Assembly (NCBI RefSeq): GCF_029846715.1
Contig: NZ_JARVWW010000003.1
Location: 62,001-126,000, forward strand
DNA: 64,000 nucleotides
Source: Bradyrhizobium nivariense
GTDB lineage: Bacteria > Pseudomonadota > Alphaproteobacteria > Rhizobiales > Xanthobacteraceae
Direction: 5' to 3'
The notes below the pieces were generated by a model. That model saw only the letters and a program-made list of their open reading frames with translations, was not told where the DNA came from and searched no databases. Positions 27,957 to 37,204 of the stretch are shown here, one piece after another (position 1 is the first letter of the stretch; each line of letters begins with the position of its first letter). Position numbers and translations under genes: made by a program.

Positions 27957-29194
27957 TCCGGGCTCTCGGACGGAGTAGGACCATGACCCGAAGTGGCTTG
28001 CGCGGGATGGTCGCTCTTGCGTTCCTGCAAGGTGCGGCGCTCGCGCAGATGCACGGTCAGCATGCATCCGAAGCGGCGTGTGAGGAGCCGACGCTGCGTT
28101 GCGCGACCAAGGTCACGCCCGCCTTCGGTCAGGACGGAACGCTGTGGCTCGCCTGGATGGCGGGCGGGCAGGTCTCGGTTGCGAGTTCGCAGGATGCAGG
28201 GCGAACCTTCTCGGCCCCGATCCAGGTCACGACGAAGCGGCTCAACCTCGATTGGGGGCCGGATGCCCGGCCGAAGATCGTGGTCGATCGCAAGGGCGGC
28301 ATCGCCCTCGCATTCTCGATCTTCAGAGACGAGGCATTCAACGGTCAGGTGCTCTACACGCGCTCGGCCGACGGGGGAAAGAGCTTTGCGGAGCCGAAGC
28401 CGATCACCGCAAACAACGAGAGCCAGCGTTTTGAGGCGCTGGCGCTCGATCAGGATGGCACTGTCTTCGCGGCCTGGCTCGACAAGCGCAATCGTGTCCC
28501 TGCGAAGGAAGCGGGACGGAAATACGAAGGGGCGGGGCTGTTCTTTGCCTCGTCGCGCGATGGCGGCGCCACCTACGCCGAGGCCAGTCTCGCGCGTGAC
28601 AACACCTGCGAATGTTGCCGATTGGGGCTGACATTCGCGGCGCCGGGGCGGCCGGTCGTGATCTTCAGGAACATCTTCGAGGGTGGCGTGCGCGACCACG
28701 CGGTCATGACGTTCACCGACGTCTCGACGCCGGGTGAAATCCATCGGGTGAGCAATGACGATTGGCAGATCAACGCCTGTCCGCATCACGGGCCGAGCCT
28801 CACCGTTGCGCCGAATGGGACCTATCACGTCGCCTGGTACACGAACGGGAAGGCGCGGAAGGGCTTGTTCTATGCCCACTCGCGCGACGAAGGCCGCACC
28901 TTCTCGGCGCCGATGGTACTGGGGCAGCCGGGCCGCAATCCGACACGCCCTTACGTGCTTGCGGGCGCGACGGGAACGGTGATGGTCTGGAAGGAGTTTG
29001 ATGGCGAGAAGACCTCGGTCCAGATGACAATCTCTCGTGACGACGGCGAGACGTGGTCTCCGCCGAAGTCGATATCGAGCACGACCGATACATCCGATCA
29101 TCCCTTGCTCGTTTCCAATGGCCGACAGACCTACCTGTCATGGATGACGAAGGCGGACGGCTATCGTCTCACAGCAATCGAGGACCAGCCATGA
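27953..29194 (+). CDS. Exported BNR/Asp-box repeat protein (sialidase-like fold)
   Basis: 413 aa. The N-terminal export signal ends ...ALAQ. At least five Asp-box repeats are visible: SQDAGRTFS, SADGGKSFA, SRDGGATYA, SRDEGRTFS and SRDDGETWS, giving a beta-propeller. A CECC motif (DNTCECCRLGL, about residue 220) and ACPHHGPSL offer Cys/His ligands. Databases usually label such proteins exo-alpha-sialidase, but the catalytic residues of sialidases are not evident. Start and stop both overlap neighbours (ATGA), so it is an integral part of the copper operon; a metal-related role is inferred. Confidence 0.75.
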   Translation: MIRALGRSRTMTRSGLRGMVALAFLQGAALAQMHGQHASEAACEEPTLRCATKVTPAFGQDGTLWLAWMAGGQVSVASSQDAGRTFSAPIQVTTKRLNLDWGPDARPKIVVDRKGGIALAFSIFRDEAFNGQVLYTRSADGGKSFAEPKPITANNESQRFEALALDQDGTVFAAWLDKRNRVPAKEAGRKYEGAGLFFASSRDGGATYAEASLARDNTCECCRLGLTFAAPGRPVVIFRNIFEGGVRDHAVMTFTDVSTPGEIHRVSNDDWQINACPHHGPSLTVAPNGTYHVAWYTNGKARKGLFYAHSRDEGRTFSAPMVLGQPGRNPTRPYVLAGATGTVMVWKEFDGEKTSVQMTISRDDGETWSPPKSISSTTDTSDHPLLVSNGRQTYLSWMTKADGYRLTAIEDQP

Positions 29195-29688
29195 AACGTC
29201 GGTTTGTGGGCCTTCTGGGCCTCGGGATATTGATCGCATCAGTGTCTGTGCTAGGAGCGGCGCCAGCCCTGAAGCCGTTCGAGCGCGGCACGTGGCAAAG
29301 CGTGCTTAAGGGGCATGCGGGTCGCCCGACGCTCGTGCATTTCTGGGGCGTAACCTGCGGGCCCTGCAAGGTCGAACTGCCGCTGCTTGGGCAGTTTGCA
29401 AAGGACCATCCCGGGATCGACGTCGTCACGATCAGCGCGGATCTCGTGCCGAACCTGCCGGCGGCGACGCAATCGATGCTCGACAGAGCGGGGCTGTCGT
29501 CGACCGAAAACTTCATCTTCTACGACGGCTTTGTCGAGCGTTTGCGGTTCGAGATCGATCCTGCCTGGCAGGGTGACATTCCCCGGACAATGCTCGTCGC
29601 TCGGGATGGGACTATCACGACGATCGAAGGTTCGGCCGAGATGGCCGACCTCGAAAAATGGTCGGCGCAACAACTCTCCACACACTGA
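29191..29688 (+). CDS. TlpA-like periplasmic thioredoxin
   Basis: 165 aa with an N-terminal signal or anchor (LLGLGILIASVSVLGAAPA) and a thioredoxin fold with redox motif GVTCGPCKVELP. A later IPRTMLVARDG holds the cis-Pro. In rhizobia, TlpA keeps Cu-A site cysteines of cytochrome oxidase and copper chaperones reduced. Its place directly before pcuC supports such a job here. It overlaps the BNR gene by ATGA. Confidence 0.87.
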   Translation: MKRRFVGLLGLGILIASVSVLGAAPALKPFERGTWQSVLKGHAGRPTLVHFWGVTCGPCKVELPLLGQFAKDHPGIDVVTISADLVPNLPAATQSMLDRAGLSSTENFIFYDGFVERLRFEIDPAWQGDIPRTMLVARDGTITTIEGSAEMADLEKWSAQQLSTH

Positions 29689-29716
29689 AAGTCAATCTGC
29701 AAACGGGAAGACCGAT

Positions 29717-30238
29717 ATGAAGACCATGTTGAAGGATGTGCTGTTCGCGGCGTTCGCTCTCGCGCTCTGCGCGGCACCCGCATCGGCCGACGACGTCAAG
29801 GCGGGCGATCTCGTCATCTCGCAGGCCTGGAGCCGGGCGACGCCGGGCGGCGCCAAGGTCGCCGGCGGCTATCTCACCATCGAGAACAAGGGCGCAGCGG
29901 CCGACAAGCTGGTCAGCGTTTCCGCCGATATCGCGGGGAAGGCGGAGGTCCACGAGATGGCGATGGACAACGGCGTGATGAAGATGCGCCTGCTCGACAA
30001 GGGCCTCGTGATCGATCCCGGCAAGACGGTGAAGTTCGCTCCCGGCGGCTACCATCTCATGCTTCAGGAGCTGAAGGGCCCCTTCAAGCAGGGCGACAAG
30101 GTGCCGGTGACGCTTCAGTTCGAGAAGGCCGGCAAGGTCGCCGTCTCGCTCGACGTCCAGGGCGTCGGCGCCCAGGCGCCCGGCGACGGCGGGCACATGA
30201 TGAAGAAAATGCCCGATCATTCGGGAATGAAGATGTGA
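29717..30238 (+). CDS. pcuC: Periplasmic copper chaperone PcuC (PCu(A)C)
   Basis: 173 aa. Signal peptide ends ...ASA. Counting from ATG 29717, the ligand residues fall at His79, Met90, His113 and Met115, exactly the positions shown by mutagenesis to bind Cu(I) in Bradyrhizobium japonicum PcuC (known from the literature on that protein). The surrounding motifs are VHEMAMDNGVMKM and GGYHLML. A Met/His-rich tail (HMMKKMPDHSGMKM) is an added possible copper site. PcuC delivers copper for cytochrome oxidase assembly. Confidence 0.95.
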   Translation: MKTMLKDVLFAAFALALCAAPASADDVKAGDLVISQAWSRATPGGAKVAGGYLTIENKGAAADKLVSVSADIAGKAEVHEMAMDNGVMKMRLLDKGLVIDPGKTVKFAPGGYHLMLQELKGPFKQGDKVPVTLQFEKAGKVAVSLDVQGVGAQAPGDGGHMMKKMPDHSGMKM

Positions 30239-30270
30239 CGCCCATGATCTGGACCTTCGGGAGACCGAAC

Positions 30271-30789
30271 ATGTCGAAGCGAATTTGGCTGATTTTTCTG
30301 GGCGCATTTGCGGCAACGCCGGCGACTGCGCACGTCTTCCTCGAAGGCAAGCAGGCGACTGTGGGGGGATCGTACAAAGCCGTCTTCGCCGTGCCGCACG
30401 GTTGCGCCGGCTCACCCACTGTGAAAATCCGCGTGCAGATTCCGGAAGGCGTGATCGCGGTGAAGCCGATGCCGAAGGCAGCCTGGAACGTCGATGTCGT
30501 CGAGGGCAAATACGCCGGCGAATACGACTATCACGGCAACAAGCTCTCCTCCGGCGTCAAGGAGGTGACTTGGTCCGGCGGCAAGCTGCCCGACAAGAAC
30601 TATGACGAGTTCGTCATGCACACGGCCTTGACCGACACGCTCAAGCCGAACACGATCCTGTACTTCCCTGTCGTTCAGGAATGCGAGACCGGCGTCAGCC
30701 GCTGGATCGAGATTCCGGCGGAGGGGGCGGGGCATTCGCAGGAAGGCAAATCGCCGGCACCAGGCGTGAAACTCCTGCCAAAACCCTGA
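30271..30789 (+). CDS. YcnI/DUF1775 copper-binding protein (PcuD-like)
   Basis: 172 aa. The signal peptide ends ...PATA, leaving His as the first mature residue (HVFLEGKQA), the ligand used by YcnI-type Cu(II) binders. The DUF1775 core includes VPHGCAGSPTVKIRVQIPEG and VTWSGGKLPDKNYDEF. ATG 30271 follows GGGAGACC and is the natural signal-peptide start; GTG 30235 and ATG 30244 would extend it. Its stop overlaps the CopC-CopD gene (TGATG). Confidence 0.9.
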   Translation: MSKRIWLIFLGAFAATPATAHVFLEGKQATVGGSYKAVFAVPHGCAGSPTVKIRVQIPEGVIAVKPMPKAAWNVDVVEGKYAGEYDYHGNKLSSGVKEVTWSGGKLPDKNYDEFVMHTALTDTLKPNTILYFPVVQECETGVSRWIEIPAEGAGHSQEGKSPAPGVKLLPKP

Positions 30790-32351
30790 TGCGCCTGCTC
30801 GCCGCGCTCGCGACGCTGCTCCTCTTTGTCGGCTTCGCGACCGGCGCCTCGGCGCATGCGGCGCTCGTCGCGGTCGAGCCGGTGAGCGGCAGCATGCTCG
30901 CGAGCGCGCCGCAGGCGGTGGAGCTGCGCTTCAACGAGGCGGTCACGCCCGGCGCGATCCAATTGATCGACGGCGCGGGCAGGCCGCGGGATGATGTGCG
31001 CGTTGACGCATCGGGCGAGACCATCTCGGTTGCGATGCCGCCGGATCTGCCGCAGGGCACCGCGGTCGTCAGCAATCGCGTGATCTCGCAGGACGGCCAT
31101 CCCGTCGCGGGATCGGTGATCTTCTCGATCGGCATGCCGACGGGAACGCAACCTCCCGCAAACGCGGAGGGCGGATTGAACGTGCTGATCTGGCTGGCGC
31201 GGGTCGGCCTCTATCTCGGCCTGTTCGTCGGGGTCGGCGGCGTATTCTTCGCGCGCTGGGTTGCGTGGTCGACGACTGGCATAACCGTTCCGCGCGTGGC
31301 GCTCGCGATCGGCCTCCCGAGCGCGGTGGTGTCCCTTGGTGCGTTGGGGCTTGATCTCCTTGGGCTACCGCTATCAGCTCTCCCAACATCCGCTCCCTGG
31401 AAGATCGCATCCGCGACCAGTGCGGGCCCCGCCTTGCTGGTCGCCATCCTCGCCATGTTGTTCGCGCTGATGGCGCTGCGTGGCGGCTGGCACGCGCGTG
31501 CTCTTACGCTCATCGCGTTTGTCGGCGTCGGCTTGTCGCTGGCCATGACCGGCCACGCGGCAACGGCGCCGCCCGAGGCGCTGACGCGGCCTGCGATCTT
31601 CCTGCATGGCCTCGCGGTTGCCTTCTGGATTGGCGCGCTGGCCCCGCTCGCTGCACTTGTATCGAAGTCGCCAGCCGCGGCTTTGCCAGTCGTGAATCGC
31701 TTCTCCCGCATCGCCGCGCCGGTCGTTGGCGTTCTCGCATTGACCGGCCTCGCGCTCGCCTTCGTCCAGCTTGAAAAGCTGTCAGCATTGGTCGAGACCC
31801 GCTACGGACTGATCCTCTCGATCAAGCTCGCGCTGGTCCTCGCGCTGCTGGCGCTTGCCGCGCTCAACCGCTTTCGCCTGACCCCGGCGCTCGCGGGGGA
31901 TCACAAGGCCGCGCCGGCCCTGAAGCGCTCGATCGTGCTCGAATGCGCCATTGCGCTCGGCATCTTCGCAATCGTGGCCGGCTGGCGCTTCACGCCGCCG
32001 CCGCGGACGATCGTTCCGGAGACGCCGCTGGCGATCCACATCCACACTGACAGAGCGATGTTCCAGGTCCTGGTCTCGCCGGGTAAGGCGGGTATCGACG
32101 ATTTCGTGCTGCAGCTCATGACCGGCGAGGGAGCGGTGCTTGAGGCCAAGGAGGCGACGCTGACGCTGAGCCTGCCCGAACGCGGCATCGAGCCGATGGA
32201 GCGGAACGCCTTGCTCGGGCCCGACGGCTACTGGCACGTGCGCAAGGTCGAGCTACCCTTCGCGGGCCGTTGGCATATGCGGATCGACGCGCTGGTGACC
32301 GATTTCGAGAAGATCACGCTCGAAGACGAACTCGAGGTGGCACCGCCCTGA
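30789..32351 (+). CDS. pcuE: CopC-CopD fusion copper transporter (PcuE/YcnJ-like)
   Basis: 520 aa in three parts. A signal peptide ending ...GASA is followed by a CopC domain whose mature N-terminus is His (HAALVAVEP) and which contains ISQDGHPVAGSV. A CopD domain with about eight transmembrane helices runs from roughly residue 130 to 400 (GHAATAPPEALTRPAIFLHG). Last is a C-terminal soluble YtkA/FixH-like domain (about 420-520). This is the YcnJ architecture assigned to PcuE. It ends the copper operon; proS starts about 150 bases later. Confidence 0.92.
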   Translation: MRLLAALATLLLFVGFATGASAHAALVAVEPVSGSMLASAPQAVELRFNEAVTPGAIQLIDGAGRPRDDVRVDASGETISVAMPPDLPQGTAVVSNRVISQDGHPVAGSVIFSIGMPTGTQPPANAEGGLNVLIWLARVGLYLGLFVGVGGVFFARWVAWSTTGITVPRVALAIGLPSAVVSLGALGLDLLGLPLSALPTSAPWKIASATSAGPALLVAILAMLFALMALRGGWHARALTLIAFVGVGLSLAMTGHAATAPPEALTRPAIFLHGLAVAFWIGALAPLAALVSKSPAAALPVVNRFSRIAAPVVGVLALTGLALAFVQLEKLSALVETRYGLILSIKLALVLALLALAALNRFRLTPALAGDHKAAPALKRSIVLECAIALGIFAIVAGWRFTPPPRTIVPETPLAIHIHTDRAMFQVLVSPGKAGIDDFVLQLMTGEGAVLEAKEATLTLSLPERGIEPMERNALLGPDGYWHVRKVELPFAGRWHMRIDALVTDFEKITLEDELEVAPP

Positions 32352-32504
32352 ACCCGGCTCTTCGGCACTTCACGCCGAACTTGAAGTCGACGGAAAAATG
32401 ACAGGAATTCCGCTGTGTTAGCGGCTTTTCCTCATTCCCGGTCTTGTGTTTTGGCTCCCAATCCGGTTTCACTGCAAGCCGTCACTGATTCCTCGAGTAT
32501 TGCC

Positions 32505-33824
32505 ATGCGGTTGTCGCGGTTCTTTCTGCCCATCCTGAAGGAAAATCCGAAAGAGGCCGAGATCGTCTCGCACCGGCTGATGCTGCGCGCCGGCATGATC
32601 CGGCAGGAGGCCGCCGGCATCTATGCCTGGCTGCCGCTCGGCTTCCGCGTCTTGAAGAAGATCGAGCAGATCGTGCGCGAGGAGCAGGACCGCTCCGGCG
32701 CGCTGGAACTGTTGATGCCGACGCTCCAGCTTGCCGACCTCTGGCGCGAGAGCGGCCGCTACGATGCCTATGGCCCCGAGATGCTGCGCATCGCCGACCG
32801 CCATAAACGCGAGCTTTTGTACGGGCCGACCAACGAGGAAATGATCACCGAGATCTTCCGCGCCTACGTCAAGTCCTACAAGAGCCTGCCGCTGAATCTC
32901 TATCATATCCAATGGAAATTCCGCGACGAGCAGCGTCCGCGTTTCGGCGTGATGCGCGGCCGCGAGTTCCTGATGAAGGACGCCTATTCGTTCGACCTCA
33001 ACGAAGCCGCGGCGCGGGTCGCCTACAACAAGATGTTCGTGGCGTATTTGCGCACCTTCGCGCGGATGGGGCTGAAGGCGATCCCGATGCGCGCCGAGAC
33101 CGGTCCGATCGGCGGCGATCTCAGCCACGAGTTCATCGTGCTCGCCGAGACCGGCGAATCCGGCGTGTTCATCAATCGCGACGTGCTGGACCTGCCGGTT
33201 CCGGGCGAGGACGTCGACTATGAGAGCGATTTGACGCCGATCATCAAGCAATGGACCTCGGTCTATGCGGCGACGGAAGACGTTCACGACGCCGCGCGCT
33301 TCGAGCAGGAAGTGCCCGCGGACAAGCGGGTGAACACCCGCGGTATCGAGGTCGGGCAGATCTTCTATTTCGGCACGAAGTATTCCGACGCGATGAAGGC
33401 GCTGGTGGCGGGCCCCGACGGTGTCGACGTGCCGATCCACGGCGGCTCCTACGGCGTCGGCGTCTCCCGCCTGCTCGGCGCCATCATCGAGGCCTGCCAC
33501 GACGATGCCGGCATCAAATGGCCGGAGGCCGTTGCCCCGTTCCGCGTGTCGATTCTCAACCTCAAGCAGGGCGATGCCGCGGTCGATGCGGCCTGCGAGA
33601 AGCTCTATGCGGAGCTTTCCGTCAAGGGCGTCGACGTGCTCTACGACGACACCGACCAGCGCGCCGGGGCCAAATTCGCCGCCGCCGACCTGATCGGCAT
33701 TCCCTGGCAGATCATGATCGGGCCGAAGGGGCTCGCCGACGGCAAGATCGAGATCAAGCGGCGAAGTGACGGCGCCCGCGAGACTATGTCGCCTGCGGAC
33801 GCGGTCGCCCGGCTGGTCGGCTGA
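32505..33824 (+). CDS. proS: Prolyl-tRNA synthetase (short alphaproteobacterial type)
   Basis: Charges tRNA-Pro. 439 aa from ATG 32505, where the conserved start [15 protein letters not shown] lies. Class II motifs are present: the [13 protein letters not shown] region (motif 1), [20 protein letters not shown] (motif 2), and [14 protein letters not shown] (motif 3), then an anticodon-binding domain. The editing insertion of longer bacterial ProS is absent, as is normal in alphaproteobacteria. The open frame upstream (from 32415) lacks conserved sequence. Confidence 0.95.
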   Translation: MRLSRFFLPILKENPKEAEIVSHRLMLRAGMIRQEAAGIYAWLPLGFRVLKKIEQIVREEQDRSGALELLMPTLQLADLWRESGRYDAYGPEMLRIADRHKRELLYGPTNEEMITEIFRAYVKSYKSLPLNLYHIQWKFRDEQRPRFGVMRGREFLMKDAYSFDLNEAAARVAYNKMFVAYLRTFARMGLKAIPMRAETGPIGGDLSHEFIVLAETGESGVFINRDVLDLPVPGEDVDYESDLTPIIKQWTSVYAATEDVHDAARFEQEVPADKRVNTRGIEVGQIFYFGTKYSDAMKALVAGPDGVDVPIHGGSYGVGVSRLLGAIIEACHDDAGIKWPEAVAPFRVSILNLKQGDAAVDAACEKLYAELSVKGVDVLYDDTDQRAGAKFAAADLIGIPWQIMIGPKGLADGKIEIKRRSDGARETMSPADAVARLVG

Positions 33825-33897
33825 ATATTGTTCATCGCCCGAGATCGCGGCCGCCAATCCGGCCACATTTGACCCCGAATCATGGGATTATCGAGCG

Positions 33898-35178
33898 ATG
33901 GATGAGACCATGACCGAAACCGTACAAACCGCGCCTTTTGCGCCATTCGAGTGGATGCTGTCGGCGCGCTATTTGCGGGCGCGCCGCAAGGAGGGATTCA
34001 TCTCGGTCATTGCCGGGTTCTCCTTTCTTGGCATCATGCTGGGCGTGGCGACGCTGATCATCGTCATGGCCGTCATGAACGGCTTCCGCAAGGAGCTGCT
34101 CGACAAGATCCTCGGGCTCAACGGCCACATCCTGGTCCAGCCGCTGGAATCGCCGCTGACCGACTGGAAGGACGTCGCCGACCGCCTCAGCCAGGTCCAG
34201 GGCATCCGGCTCGCCGCGCCCGTGGTGGACGGCCAGGCGCTGGCGTCATCGCCGTGGAACGCCTCCGGCGTCCTGGTGCGCGGCATCCGCTCCGACGACC
34301 TCAACAACCTCACCTCGATCGCCAAGAACATCAAGCAGGGCTCGCTCGAGGGCTTTGACGACGGGCAGGGGGTCGCGATCGGCCGGCGCCTCGCCGACCA
34401 GCTGTCGCTGCACGCCGGCGACAGCATCACGCTGGTGGCGCCGAAGGGCGCAGTCACGCCGATGGGCACGACGCCGCGCATCAAGCCGTACAAGATCGCC
34501 GCGGTGTTCGAGATCGGCATGTCCGAGTATGATCTCGGCTTCGTGTTCATGCCTCTCGCGGAGGCGCAGGCCTATTTCAACCGCAGCAATGACGTCACCT
34601 CGATCGAGGTGTTCACCACCAATCCGGATCAGATCGTCGCTTTCCGCCAGGCCGTGACGGAGGCGGCGGGCCGGCCGGTGTTCCTGGTGGACTGGCGCCA
34701 GCGCAACTCGACCTTCTTCAACGCGCTCCAGGTCGAGCGCAACGTGATGTTCCTGATCCTCACCATGATCGTGCTGGTCGCGGCGCTCAACATCGTCTCC
34801 GGCCTGATCATGCTGGTGAAGGACAAGGGCAGCGACATCGCGATCCTGCGCACGATGGGGGCCTCGCAAGGCTCGATCATGCGCATCTTCCTGATCACGG
34901 GCGCCTCGATCGGCGTGGTCGGTACGATGGTCGGCTTCTTCGTCGGACTGCTGATCTGCCTCAACATCGAGTCGATCAGGCAATTCCTGTCCTGGCTGAC
35001 CAGTACCGAGCTATTTTCGCCGGAGCTCTATTTCCTGTCGAAGCTGCCCGCCGAAATCGACGTCGGCGAGACCTCGGCTGTCGTCATCATGGCGCTGACG
35101 CTGTCGTTCCTGGCGACGCTGTATCCGTCCTGGCGGGCCGCACGCCTCGATCCCGTCGAAGCGCTGCGGTACGAGTGA
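33898..35178 (+). CDS. lolC: Lipoprotein-releasing system permease LolC/LolE family
   Basis: 426 aa inner-membrane protein that extracts outer-membrane lipoproteins and hands them to LolA. One N-terminal helix ([20 protein letters not shown]) is followed by a large periplasmic domain and three C-terminal helices, the MacB/FtsX-type layout. Only one permease gene accompanies lolD here, so it probably forms a homodimer (LolF-like). Start ATG 33898; ATG 33910 is possible. lolD begins 7 bases after its stop. Confidence 0.92.
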   Translation: MDETMTETVQTAPFAPFEWMLSARYLRARRKEGFISVIAGFSFLGIMLGVATLIIVMAVMNGFRKELLDKILGLNGHILVQPLESPLTDWKDVADRLSQVQGIRLAAPVVDGQALASSPWNASGVLVRGIRSDDLNNLTSIAKNIKQGSLEGFDDGQGVAIGRRLADQLSLHAGDSITLVAPKGAVTPMGTTPRIKPYKIAAVFEIGMSEYDLGFVFMPLAEAQAYFNRSNDVTSIEVFTTNPDQIVAFRQAVTEAAGRPVFLVDWRQRNSTFFNALQVERNVMFLILTMIVLVAALNIVSGLIMLVKDKGSDIAILRTMGASQGSIMRIFLITGASIGVVGTMVGFFVGLLICLNIESIRQFLSWLTSTELFSPELYFLSKLPAEIDVGETSAVVIMALTLSFLATLYPSWRAARLDPVEALRYE

Positions 35179-35185
35179 GGGGCTG

Positions 35186-35890
35186 ATGGAGAGCCAGCAG
35201 GGGGCGGAAGATGTACCGGTCATTTATCTCCACGAGATAAAGCGGCAGTACTTGCAGGGCGAGGTGCCGCTGACGATCCTTGACGGCGCCAAGCTGGCGC
35301 TATGGGCGGGCCAATCGGTCGCGCTGGTAGCGCCGTCGGGCTCGGGCAAGTCGACGCTGCTGCACATTGCGGGGCTGTTGGAAGCGCCCGATTCCGGCGA
35401 GGTCTACGTCAATGGCGCGCCGACCTCGCAACTGCCCGACATCGAGCGCACCCAGCTTCGCCGCACCGACATCGGCTTCGTCTACCAATCCCATCGGCTG
35501 TTGCCGGAGTTCTCGGCGCTGGAGAACGTCATGCTGCCGCAGATGATCCGCGGCCTCAAGAAGTCCGAGAGCGTCAAGCGCGCCAAGGAGATACTGGGCT
35601 ATCTCGGCCTCGGCGAGCGCATCACGCATCGCCCCGCCGAGCTGTCGGGCGGCGAGCAGCAGCGCGTTGCAATCGCACGCGCGGTGGCCAATGCACCGCG
35701 GGTGCTGTTTGCGGACGAGCCGACCGGCAATCTCGATCCGCACACCGCGGACCACGTCTTCCAGGCCCTGATGCAGCTCGTCAAGGCGACCAAGGTCTCC
35801 ATGCTGATCGCAACCCACAACATGGAGCTCGCCGGCCGCATGGACCGCCGCGTGTCGCTGTCGAACGGCCAGGTGGTCGAGCTCGAGTAA
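35186..35890 (+). CDS. lolD: Lipoprotein-releasing system ATP-binding protein LolD
   Basis: 234 aa ATPase. Walker [14 protein letters not shown]-loop [17 protein letters not shown], signature [14 protein letters not shown], Walker [12 protein letters not shown], switch ATHNMEL. This is the LolD/MacB-like subfamily; together with the permease at 33898 it drives lipoprotein release. The stop codon merges into the 31-bp post-stop element at 35889. Confidence 0.95.
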   Translation: MESQQGAEDVPVIYLHEIKRQYLQGEVPLTILDGAKLALWAGQSVALVAPSGSGKSTLLHIAGLLEAPDSGEVYVNGAPTSQLPDIERTQLRRTDIGFVYQSHRLLPEFSALENVMLPQMIRGLKKSESVKRAKEILGYLGLGERITHRPAELSGGEQQRVAIARAVANAPRVLFADEPTGNLDPHTADHVFQALMQLVKATKVSMLIATHNMELAGRMDRRVSLSNGQVVELE

Positions 35891-35919
35891 AAAACGCGAA
35901 AACAACCCCATGCACAGTA
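35889..35919 (+). repeat. 31-bp post-stop element, copy 2
   Basis: Identical over 31 bases to 17519-17549 (inverted). It starts within the lolD stop codon and reads AAAAAACGCGAAAACAACCC in the sense direction. A hairpin follows immediately (GTAGCCGG-ccttgc-CCGGCTAC, 35917-35938), without a T-tract. Confidence 0.8.
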
Positions 35920-36017
35920 GCCGGCCTTGCCCGGCTACGAACGGGGTGACTTCCTCCACCCATTTGACATGTCGAGCATATCAGCCGCGACGGCGCATCG
36001 CCGCCGCGGAAGACGAT

Positions 36018-37097
36018 TTACGGCCGGATCACCGTCAATTTGAACGGACCGGCATTAGCGGCGGCATGTTCCACCGCCTCATTGGCGTGGTCGAGATCGA
36101 AGGCCGTGGTCTCGTATTCGTCGAGCCGCAGCAGTCCGGCGCGCACCAGCGCGATCAGGCGGCCTGCGGCATCCGGCGGGTACATCCAGACGCCGTGGAT
36201 GCTGATGCAGTTGCGCATGATCCAGGGATAGGGCAGCTCAAGGCCCGCGCCGCCGGCCATGCCGACGCCGCCCATCAGCACGACGCGGCCATAGGGGCGC
36301 ACCGTCATGATCGCCGCGCGCACGACGGTCGTGCTCACCGAGGGCGGCATGATGTCGAACACGCAATCGATCGGCCCGGACGCCGCGCGCTTCATGCTCT
36401 CGCGGTCGTCGTCCTCGTTGCCGGTGAGTTTGACCGGCCGCACGCGGTCGCCAAAACGCCGGACGAGGTCGGCCAAAATCTTGTCGTTGCGGCCGGGGGC
36501 GACCACGCAAGCCGCGCCTATCGCGAGCGCGACCGAGACCGCTGCGCTGCCGAAATTTCCGGTGGCCCCGCTCACCAGCACGGTCTCGCCAGGCTGAAGG
36601 TTTGCGGCGAGGAAGCCGCCATAGGGCACCAGCAGCGTCCCCAGCGCGCACCATTGCGTGGCGTCCTCCGGCGTGATCGTGCCGAGCCGTTTGACGTTCT
36701 CCGTCGGCACCCGCATCTGCTCGGCAAACGAGCCGTGGCGAAAATGCTTTTGCAGGCGCATGCCGCCCGCACCGGCGGCGGTGAGTCCTTGCAGGGCGAT
36801 GTCGGGCGCTGCGGCGTCATCGCGCGAACGCACCGTCGGGTCGCAGAACACCCAGTCGCCGATTGCGAGTTTGGTCGCGTCCGGGCCGATGGCGCGCACC
36901 CGGCCGATGCCGCCAGGCCCTGGGATGATCGGCAGGTCGAGCGCGTAGTTGCGCACCCCGCTGAAGACCTCGTTCATGTAGGACAGCACCCGCGTAGCGA
37001 CGATGTCGACAACCACCTCGCCGGTCCCGAGCGCCGGTTCGGGGACATTCTCGACCGCTAGCGGAGATCCAAAGGATTTGAGTACGGCGGCTTTCAT
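36018..37097 (-). CDS. Zinc-type/MDR alcohol dehydrogenase family oxidoreductase
   Basis: 359 aa medium-chain dehydrogenase/reductase. A GroES-like N-terminal half (LPIIPGPGGIGRVRAIGPDA) is followed by a Rossmann fold with VLVSGATGNFGSAAVSVALAIGA. The usual catalytic-zinc Cys/His set is not clear, and SGATGNFG resembles quinone-oxidoreductase-like members, so it may be zinc-independent. The start is the Met of MKAAVLKSFG, after GAGGTGACCACC. It is divergent from an XRE regulator, which probably controls it. Confidence 0.85.
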   Translation of the reverse strand: MKAAVLKSFGSPLAVENVPEPALGTGEVVVDIVATRVLSYMNEVFSGVRNYALDLPIIPGPGGIGRVRAIGPDATKLAIGDWVFCDPTVRSRDDAAAPDIALQGLTAAGAGGMRLQKHFRHGSFAEQMRVPTENVKRLGTITPEDATQWCALGTLLVPYGGFLAANLQPGETVLVSGATGNFGSAAVSVALAIGAACVVAPGRNDKILADLVRRFGDRVRPVKLTGNEDDDRESMKRAASGPIDCVFDIMPPSVSTTVVRAAIMTVRPYGRVVLMGGVGMAGGAGLELPYPWIMRNCISIHGVWMYPPDAAGRLIALVRAGLLRLDEYETTAFDLDHANEAVEHAAANAGPFKLTVIRP

Positions 37098-37204
37098 GGT
37101 GGTCACCTCATGTTCGGATGAACCCATATGCGCCCGGCTTGAAAGGGCAAGAAGGCCTGGTATTATCCTAGTATTGTTTGGACCCTCCATCGAGGCACGT
37201 CACC

